Shown one piece after another: positions 59,037-64,000 of a DNA stretch of 64,000 nt. A program made the translations under genes and the position numbers. The stretch is taken from assembly GCF_001425485.1 (NCBI RefSeq), contig NZ_LMQW01000052.1, positions 42,224 through 106,223 of the forward strand, in the 5' to 3' direction. The notes under the pieces are model-generated. The model was not told the origin of the DNA, did no database searches, and saw nothing but the letters and a program-made list of their open reading frames with translations. Position 1 is the stretch's first letter. The number at the start of each line of letters is the position of its first letter. This stretch comes from Aureimonas sp. Leaf427. GTDB taxonomy: Bacteria > Pseudomonadota > Alphaproteobacteria > Rhizobiales > Rhizobiaceae.

Positions 59037-59498
59037 ATGCAGAAGTCCGTCGAACCGGTGTTCGAACCGTCTGAAGACATCGTGCCGACGCTGATCCTGA
59101 TCTCGAAGTCCATGCGCGCGCTGCACGGGATCAAGCTCGCCAGTCTCGGCTTCCACAATGGCCAGGACGAGCTTCTCCTGGTGCTCGACGAGACGGGAAT
59201 GACGACGAGCGCTTTGGCGGACGAGCTCTGCGTCCGCCCGTCCACCGTCTCCAAGATGATGGACCGGCTGACCGAAAAGGGCCTCGTGTGCCGCGAGGAC
59301 GATCCGCGGGACAAGCGCCGGACCATCGTGCGCATCACGCCCGCGGGCAAGGAGGTGTGCAAGCAGCTCGCCGCGGCCCGCCGGGAGCTCGAAGACGACC
59401 TGAGGCGGTCCCTGCCGGTGGATGTCCGCAGCTCGATCGTCGCCAGCCTCACCAAATGCCAGATCCACCTGACGAAGAAGCTAAGCCGGCTTAGGTAG
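59037..59498 (+). CDS. MarR family transcriptional regulator
   Basis: This 153-residue protein has the winged HTH of MarR proteins (about 50-115, SALADELCVRPSTVSKMMDRL, then REDDPRDKRRTIVRITPAG). Such repressors respond to small aromatics or oxidants. The start at 59037 (MQKSVEP) follows CGAGGAAACC and is preferred to one at 58977. It lies 60 bases after the Crp/Fnr gene. Its stop codon falls in the loop of a terminator hairpin. Confidence 0.88.
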   Translation: MQKSVEPVFEPSEDIVPTLILISKSMRALHGIKLASLGFHNGQDELLLVLDETGMTTSALADELCVRPSTVSKMMDRLTEKGLVCREDDPRDKRRTIVRITPAGKEVCKQLAAARRELEDDLRRSLPVDVRSSIVASLTKCQIHLTKKLSRLR

Positions 59499-59518
59499 AA
59501 GCCGGCTTACCAATTTTT
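59482..59518 (+). terminator. rho-independent terminator overlapping the MarR stop codon
   Basis: The stem TAAGCCGGCTT (59482-59492) pairs perfectly with AAGCCGGCTTA (59499-59509). The loop AGGTAG contains the TAG stop. CCAATTTTT follows. The position means the last codons of the gene lie in the 5' arm of the hairpin, so ribosomes near the stop would hinder its formation. Confidence 0.85.
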
Positions 59519-59621
59519 GGGCGAACACGGTGACGGCCTATCTCCCCGTCGCGTGCGGCGAACGGCACCTTTCATCCCGTCCACCCTCATCCGCGCCATG
59601 CGCCGGATCGGGCCCACGGCC

Positions 59622-59870
59622 TTACGAGGCCGTCGCCGGCCCCTCGCGCCGCTTCAGGGGGACGATGCCGCCTTCGTCATTGTCGGGTATCGCGCCCGCC
59701 TCCGAGTCCGTCACCGCGTTCGCCTGCGCCTCCGGGTGATAGTCGGGATCGGGCGAGCCCTCGGCGCCGACCAGCGTGTCGGAAACACGGGGCGTATCGC
59801 CGTTCTCGGGCACCCGATCCTTCTCCTCGGCGGCCTTGCGCGAGAACACGGTCTTGCTCTGTTCGGTCAC
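59622..59870 (-). CDS. small hypothetical acidic protein
   Basis: This 82-residue protein starts at a GTG that has AGGAGG seven bases upstream. The sequence is charged and hydrophilic (VTEQSKTVFSRKAAEEKDRV, then DSEAGAIPDNDEGGI) with no hydrophobic core, so it may be disordered. I do not recognise it. It starts two bases after the stop of the next small gene and forms an operon with it. Confidence 0.6.
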   Translation of the reverse strand: MTEQSKTVFSRKAAEEKDRVPENGDTPRVSDTLVGAEGSPDPDYHPEAQANAVTDSEAGAIPDNDEGGIVPLKRREGPATAS

Positions 59871-59872
59871 GA

Positions 59873-60181
59873 TCAGGCCTCCTCGACATCGTGCGCGCTG
59901 AACTCCGCGAAGGCCTCGCGGATGACGGCGGCCTTCGCCTCGTCCTCGATATCGACGGACAGTTCGATCGATCCGTTGAGGGCTGCGTCGCCCCGCTCCT
60001 CGACGCTGGGCTCGCCGGCCTTGGCATCCGATCCCGCGACGTCCTCGCCGGCCGTGTTGTCGGCGCCCGCGGCGGCGACGAAGATGTCGGTCCGCTCGAT
60101 CCCATGCTCCTGCACGAGACGTTCGATGGTCATCTCCGCCTCGCGCCGCGTCTCGAACTGCGCCGTCAATGTCGTGCCCAT
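59873..60181 (-). CDS. hypothetical protein, possible ferredoxin-like alpha/beta stress protein
   Basis: This 102-residue protein starts MGTTLTAQFETRREAEMTIE. The beta-alpha-beta pattern (a strand, a helix containing REAEMTIERLVQ, IFVAAAG) repeats after an acidic Gly/Ala/Glu linker (IELSVDIEDEAKAAVIREAF), as in small general-stress proteins of the 17M-like type. This is a fold-level impression, not a firm family. The start at 60181 follows GAGGAG. It is the first of a two-gene unit with 59622-59870. Confidence 0.7.
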   Translation of the reverse strand: MGTTLTAQFETRREAEMTIERLVQEHGIERTDIFVAAAGADNTAGEDVAGSDAKAGEPSVEERGDAALNGSIELSVDIEDEAKAAVIREAFAEFSAHDVEEA

Positions 60182-60413
60182 GGCTCGTCTCCTCTGGATG
60201 GTCGGTCCCGAAGGCAACGCACGAGCCGATCAAAGGACGCATGCGGCGCGCGATGTTCCGGGCCGTCATGGCTCGCCTGGAAAGAGAAGATGCCGGAAAC
60301 CCGGCGGATACGGGAAAGCCTTGCGACGATCCGTCCGCTCGTCGCCTCCAGCCATGCGTCGCGCCGCCGGACGAGAAGCCCGCATCCGGCGCCGGGCCGC
60401 TCTTCAACGCGAA

Positions 60414-60443
60414 AAGGGCAGGCTCCTTTCGGAACCTGCCCTT
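60414..60443 (-). terminator. terminator after the CsbD-like gene
   Basis: AAGGGCAGG (60414-60422) pairs with CCTGCCCTT (60435-60443), with a 12-base loop that can pair partly itself. It is followed on the minus strand by TTTTCG. It lies 24 bases past the stop codon. Confidence 0.75.
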
Positions 60444-60466
60444 CGTCGAAAGCCGTCGACGGCTTC

Positions 60467-60682
60467 TTAGAGCTTGCGATGCGCCGCATCCGAGAGCTTG
60501 TCGGCGCCGGACTTGACGGCCGACTTCGCGTCGCCGACCGCCTGCTGCGCCTCGCCCTTCAGTTCCTGCGCCTTGCCGTCCGCCTGGAGACGCTCGTTGC
60601 CCGTCACCTTGCCGGCGGCCTGCTTCACGTTGCCGATCGCCTCGTTGGCCAAGCCGGAAATCTTGTCGCCTGCGCTACCCAT
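60467..60682 (-). CDS. CsbD-like stress protein
   Basis: This 71-residue hydrophilic protein has the CsbD family pattern: GLANEAIGNVKQAAGKVTGN followed by KAQELKGEAQQAVGDAKSAV. CsbD-like proteins are made in quantity under general stress; their mechanism is unknown. The start at 60682 has GGAGAG upstream. It has its own terminator and lies among other small stress-type genes. Confidence 0.9.
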   Translation of the reverse strand: MGSAGDKISGLANEAIGNVKQAAGKVTGNERLQADGKAQELKGEAQQAVGDAKSAVKSGADKLSDAAHRKL

Positions 60683-60870
60683 CGGTCTCTCCAGAGGTTC
60701 GGACGATGTTGTCCTGGGCTTGGAAATGCTCAGACGCGACTTTGGTTCAATTTCCGCGGCGCTGAAATCCGGCGCACGCTCGGCCGGGACAGGTTCGGTG
60801 GTCTCGACGGCGCGCGAAGGCCCGATTCTCCTGCCGCGCCCGTCATGGCTCCGAACCGTCGAGCGGCCGT

Positions 60871-62202
60871 TCAGGTCTTCAGCGGCCGGTTGTTCGTCTC
60901 CTTCGCCGCGAAGACCGAGACGATGGTGACGGCCAGCGTCGCCCAGACATAGATCTTCAGGGGCAGGGTTCCGGCATACTCGCGGTGCAGCGTCGCGAAG
61001 ACCAGGGGCGCGATGCCGCCGCCGACCGCGCCGGCCAGCGTGTAGGCGAGCGAACTGCCGCTGTAGCGCACGCGCGCGGTGAACTGTTCGGCGACGAAGG
61101 AGGCCTGCGGCCCGTACATGGCCGAATGCAGGACCAGCGCGACGACCAGCGCGACCGTGATGAGGACGGGATCGCGGCTGTCGAACAGAACGAAGACGAC
61201 GCTGATCCAGCCGGCGGAGAGGAGCGCGCCGCCGATATAGACGATGCGGCGGCCGATGCGATCGGACAGCGCCGAGAAGGCGAGGCAGCCGAAGCCGTTC
61301 GCCAGGACGCCGAGCATGACCCCGCCGAGCGCGGTCGGACGCGGGACGCCGAGGGTCTGCGTCAGGTAGGTCAGCGAGAAGACCACGAGGAAGCCGAAGA
61401 GCACGTCCGATCCGATCCGCGAGCCGGAGGCGACCAGGAGATCGCGCAGATGGCGGGTGAAGATCTCCGTGATCGGGGCCTCGGCCTTGCCGCCCTCCTT
61501 CTCGAGCTTCTCGAACTCCTTCGATTCCGGAACGCCCTTCCGCAGCCAGACGCCGAAGGCGACGACGAGAACGCTGGCGAGAAACGGCACGCGCCAGCCC
61601 CATTCGACGAAGCTGGCATCGGAGACCCAGGTCGTGAAGAAGGCCAGCGTCGCCATGCCCGTGACGATGCCCAGCATGGCGCCGACCTGCGCCCAGGAGG
61701 ACTGGAAGCCGCGATGCCGGACGGAGGCCTGCTCCGCCGTCAGAAGCACCGCCCCGGCCCATTCGCCCCCGAGCGCGACGCCCTGGACGAAGCGCAGGAG
61801 GACCAGCAGAAGCGATCCCCAGACGCCGATCGTCGCGTAGGTCGGCAGAAGGCCGATGGCGAAGGTGCATCCGCCCATGAGGACGAGCGTCCACATCAGC
61901 ACCTCGCGCCGGCCGACGCGGTCGCCCAGCCGCCCGAAGAGGAAGCCGCCGAGCGGGCGCGACAGATAGCCGACCGCATAGGTCGAGAAGGCGAGGATCG
62001 TGCCGGCGATGGGATCGAACTGGGGAAAGAAGATCTGGTTGAAGATCAGCGCCGCCATCGTGTTGTAGAGCGTGAACTCGAACCATTCCAGCGCGGTGCC
62101 GACCATGCTCGCGGCGGCGAGGCGCTTCGGCGACGGCCGTCGTCCGGCCTCGGCGGGCGGCGAGCCGGTCAGCGTGACGGTGCCTGCGTTCGTATCGGTC
62201 AT
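60871..62202 (-). CDS. MFS transporter of the MHS (metabolite:H+ symporter) family
   Basis: This 443-residue inner-membrane protein has twelve predicted helices. It shows the MHS family hallmarks: an N-terminal SMVGTALEWFEFTLYNTMAA, the loop GRLGDRVGRREVL after helix 2, and LRFVQGVALGGEWAGAVLL around helix 4-5. Relatives import organic acids and osmolytes such as shikimate, citrate, alpha-ketoglutarate or proline/betaine; the substrate here is not evident. The start at 62202 follows GGGGAGGAC. About 170 bases upstream is the near-palindrome ATATGCC-GCTT-GGTTAT (62371-62387), a possible site for the LysR protein encoded next on the same strand. Confidence 0.92.
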   Translation of the reverse strand: MTDTNAGTVTLTGSPPAEAGRRPSPKRLAAASMVGTALEWFEFTLYNTMAALIFNQIFFPQFDPIAGTILAFSTYAVGYLSRPLGGFLFGRLGDRVGRREVLMWTLVLMGGCTFAIGLLPTYATIGVWGSLLLVLLRFVQGVALGGEWAGAVLLTAEQASVRHRGFQSSWAQVGAMLGIVTGMATLAFFTTWVSDASFVEWGWRVPFLASVLVVAFGVWLRKGVPESKEFEKLEKEGGKAEAPITEIFTRHLRDLLVASGSRIGSDVLFGFLVVFSLTYLTQTLGVPRPTALGGVMLGVLANGFGCLAFSALSDRIGRRIVYIGGALLSAGWISVVFVLFDSRDPVLITVALVVALVLHSAMYGPQASFVAEQFTARVRYSGSSLAYTLAGAVGGGIAPLVFATLHREYAGTLPLKIYVWATLAVTIVSVFAAKETNNRPLKT

Positions 62203-62454
62203 GGATGTCCTCCCCCTGACGGCCGTCGAAAGATCGGGTCCTTGCGGAAGGAAGCCCCATCCTGTTCGGCTTTTCGTGTTTCCGGAACACCGCGGCTCGT
62301 TCCCGCCGCAGGCTGGGATGAGAGTGATGAGGGCCCGGAAGGGGATCAAGCGAGCCGGGACTTCTAACTGATATGCCGCTTGGTTATGCCGCCTTGGGCG
62401 GTGCCGGCGGCGGCGGCGTCGAAGGTCTGCCGCGCGAGCATCGCCGCGTCGCCG

Positions 62455-63375
62455 TCAGGTCGTGGCGCCCGGCCACCGGCCGGTCCGCACGAGGTCGAGC
62501 ACCTGGAGGCGAAGCTCGCGCGTCACCGTGCGCGAGGCCAGCGAAAGCGGATGCTGCGTGGAGGTTCCCAGCATCATCGTGCGCGACACGTCCTCGCGCC
62601 GGATCGGACGGGCCGTCAGCCGGCCGGCGGCGACGTCGCGCTCGACGGCCGGATACGGCAGGATCGTCATGCCCGCACCGGTCTCGACCAGCGCCTTGAT
62701 CGTCAGGAGGGCGTCGATCTCCAGCCCGACCCTCAGCCGGACGTCGAGCGCCTCCGCGGCGTGCTCCAGAAGCACGCGCAGGCCATGCGACCGGCTGGGC
62801 AGGATCAGGTCCAGCGGCGCGATCTCGGCGAGGCCGACCGGCCCGCTCCCCTCCGGCAGCCCGCCCTTGCCGATCAGATAGAGGCCCTCGACCAGCAGCT
62901 CGTCGGAAGACAGCTGCCGGGTGCTGCCGAGCTTGTAGAACAGCGCGATGTCCAGCCGGCCGCTGAGCAGCCATTCGGTGACATGCCCGCTGAAGGCTTC
63001 GATCACCTTCAGCGCGATGCGGGGATGCTGGGCGCGCAGCCGCTGGACGAGCGGCGGGATCAGGAAATGCCCTTCGGTGGGCGGCACGCCGAGCACGACC
63101 TGTCCCTCCGCGACCCCGCGCAGATCGCCGATCTCGCTCTCGATCCTCTGGAGGCCCGACAGGACCCCCGGCGCATGCGTCATCAGGAGGCGGCCGGCCT
63201 CCGTCAGGTCCATGCCGCGCCCCGTCCGGTAGAAGAGGGCGATGGCGAGGCTCTCCTCGAGAAGGCGGATCTGGCGGCTGATCGCCGGCTGGGTCACGCC
63301 GAGGATGGCGGCCGCGCGCGAGACGCTGCCGGCCTCGGCCAGCGTCACGAAGTAACGCAGTTGGCGAAGTTCCAT
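62455..63375 (-). CDS. LysR family transcriptional regulator
   Basis: This 306-residue regulator has the N-terminal winged HTH (1-60, ELRQLRYFVTLAEAGSVSRA, AILGVTQPAISRQIRLLEE) and a two-lobed effector domain. It resembles the group that includes Cbl/CysB-independent catabolic regulators with the VVLGVPPTEGHFLIPPLV segment. It faces away from the deacetylase-like gene starting at 63687 and lies upstream of the MHS transporter gene on the same strand. It probably controls one or both. The start at 63375 gives the canonical MELRQLRYF. Confidence 0.93.
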   Translation of the reverse strand: MELRQLRYFVTLAEAGSVSRAAAILGVTQPAISRQIRLLEESLAIALFYRTGRGMDLTEAGRLLMTHAPGVLSGLQRIESEIGDLRGVAEGQVVLGVPPTEGHFLIPPLVQRLRAQHPRIALKVIEAFSGHVTEWLLSGRLDIALFYKLGSTRQLSSDELLVEGLYLIGKGGLPEGSGPVGLAEIAPLDLILPSRSHGLRVLLEHAAEALDVRLRVGLEIDALLTIKALVETGAGMTILPYPAVERDVAAGRLTARPIRREDVSRTMMLGTSTQHPLSLASRTVTRELRLQVLDLVRTGRWPGATT

Positions 63376-63686
63376 GTCTGCGCGCCCCCTCCGTCCGACG
63401 CCGCCCCGGCTGCGGCCGCCGGACGAGACGCGGCGCGCGGGCGGGTCGAAGACCGATGCGATCTGACCGGATCGCGCGTCCCCGATCAATAGGCCCCCAA
63501 CGAATCGATCCGTCCGCGGCGGGGAGGCCGGCGGCCCGTCGCGCCGACCGGCGTCCCCGCCGGCATAACTGGTTGAACCGGAGCGGTTCTGGTCAGGCCT
63601 TGCCGCCCCGCCGCATAAGACCGGGGCGAGCCCGGCGGCCGGCCGGGCCGCGCGCCATCCACGATCTCTGCGCCAGGGAAGACCGC
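63376..63686. promoter_or_regulatory. divergent region between the LysR and deacetylase-like genes
   Basis: This 311-base gap contains no gene. It is the expected place for LysR-type binding sites. A stretch near 63560-63600 (CATAACTGGTTGAACCGG, GGTTCTGGTC) is locally AT-richer and could hold the promoter of the gene at 63687, but no clean T-N11-A box is obvious. Confidence 0.4.
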
Positions 63687-64000
63687 ATGCAGCTTTCGTC
63701 CGAACTCTCCAAAACCTCCGCCGCCCATCCACGGATCGCGTTTTCGTGGGCAGGCCAGAGCCGTCCCTCGTCGATCCCGAACGACCGGCGGATCATCGTC
63801 CACTTCGTCCTGAACGTCGAAAGCTGGCCTTTCGACCGGCCGATGCCGCGCGAGCTGCTGACGGCGCCGCACGGCACGCGGCACCTGCCGGACGTTCCCA
63901 ATTTCTGCTGGGCCGAGTACGGCCTGCGGGTCGGCCTGCCGCGCATCCTGCGCCTGTTCCGGGAGCGGGGGATCACCGCTTCGGTCAGCCTGAACGCCGG
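63687..64000 (+). CDS. polysaccharide-deacetylase-family protein (N-terminal part, runs off the window)
   Basis: The first ~105 residues are present. After a short hydrophilic start comes RIIVHFVLNVESWPFDRP, then PDVPNFCWAEYGLRVGLPRI and a helix-strand ERGITASVSLNAG. This order matches PuuE/allantoinase-like polysaccharide deacetylases, in which the Asp of the usual NxD(E) motif lies early in the NodB-type barrel. Relatives act on ureides or other amides rather than sugars. AGGGAAG precedes the ATG. It is divergent from the LysR gene. The catalytic His residues lie beyond the window. Confidence 0.75.
   Translation, partial: MQLSSELSKTSAAHPRIAFSWAGQSRPSSIPNDRRIIVHFVLNVESWPFDRPMPRELLTAPHGTRHLPDVPNFCWAEYGLRVGLPRILRLFRERGITASVSLNA

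Overview
The window is GC-rich chromosomal DNA that reads as an alphaproteobacterium of the Hyphomicrobiales (Rhizobiales). The lineage clues are a BA14K-type secreted protein, RIME-like palindromic intergenic repeats of the rhizobial kind, several complete sugar ABC importers in a row, and small stress proteins typical of the group. An Aurantimonas/Aureimonas-like genus is possible, but that is inference. I see no rRNA, convincing tRNA, CRISPR array, transposase or integrase.

Layout. (1) 1-8001 is a carbohydrate locus: the start of a COG4091-type oxidoreductase, an RbsD/FucU mutarotase, a complete CUT1-type importer (ATPase, large Tat-exported binding protein, two permeases) and a xylose-isomerase-like TIM-barrel enzyme. 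A TTGTCAT-type motif recurs upstream of three of its transcription units. (2) 8183-16087 is a CUT2-type importer with an RpiR regulator, a PfkB sugar kinase, deoxyribose-phosphate aldolase (deoC) and a DUF4432 aldose-epimerase-like protein. Together these fit 2-deoxy-D-ribose use. (3) 16187-20064 holds a degenerate nuclease-like secreted protein, then a periplasmic sugar-binding protein transcribed into a chemoreceptor, probably a chemosensory pair. (4) 20341-35227 is an L-fucose-like locus. On the minus strand are an iron-dependent alcohol dehydrogenase, a CUT2 importer, FucU, a fuconolactonase-like amidohydrolase, an unknown protein and a GFA-fold protein. Divergently on the plus strand are a GntR regulator, a UxaA-family dehydratase, a GMC oxidoreductase, an SDR dehydrogenase and a GldA-like dehydrogenase. 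(5) 35271-43694 has an AraC regulator and a ring-cleaving-dioxygenase-like VOC protein, divergent from an isochorismatase-fold hydrolase, XapX, YtcJ-type amidohydrolase, DoxX, alpha/beta hydrolase and MFS gene string. (6) 44457-51451 is a sulfur-scavenging module: a MetQNI importer, two SfnB-like flavoproteins and an NtaA/SnaA/DszA-type monooxygenase. (7) 51548-64000 is a mixed region: an SNF2-like helicase, an MHYT-GGDEF-EAL protein, a YciE-like ferritin-fold protein, BA14K, XRE and Rmf-like small proteins, DUF6894, Crp/Fnr and MarR regulators, two linked unknown small genes, a CsbD-like protein, an MHS-family MFS transporter, a LysR regulator and the start of a polysaccharide-deacetylase-like gene.

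The common theme is uptake and oxidation of diverse carbohydrates, with each importer next to its catabolic enzymes and regulator. The most unusual structural signal is two families of palindromic intergenic repeats with CTAGAG-type ends. Several copies begin exactly at, and so contribute to, the TAG stop codon of the upstream gene.
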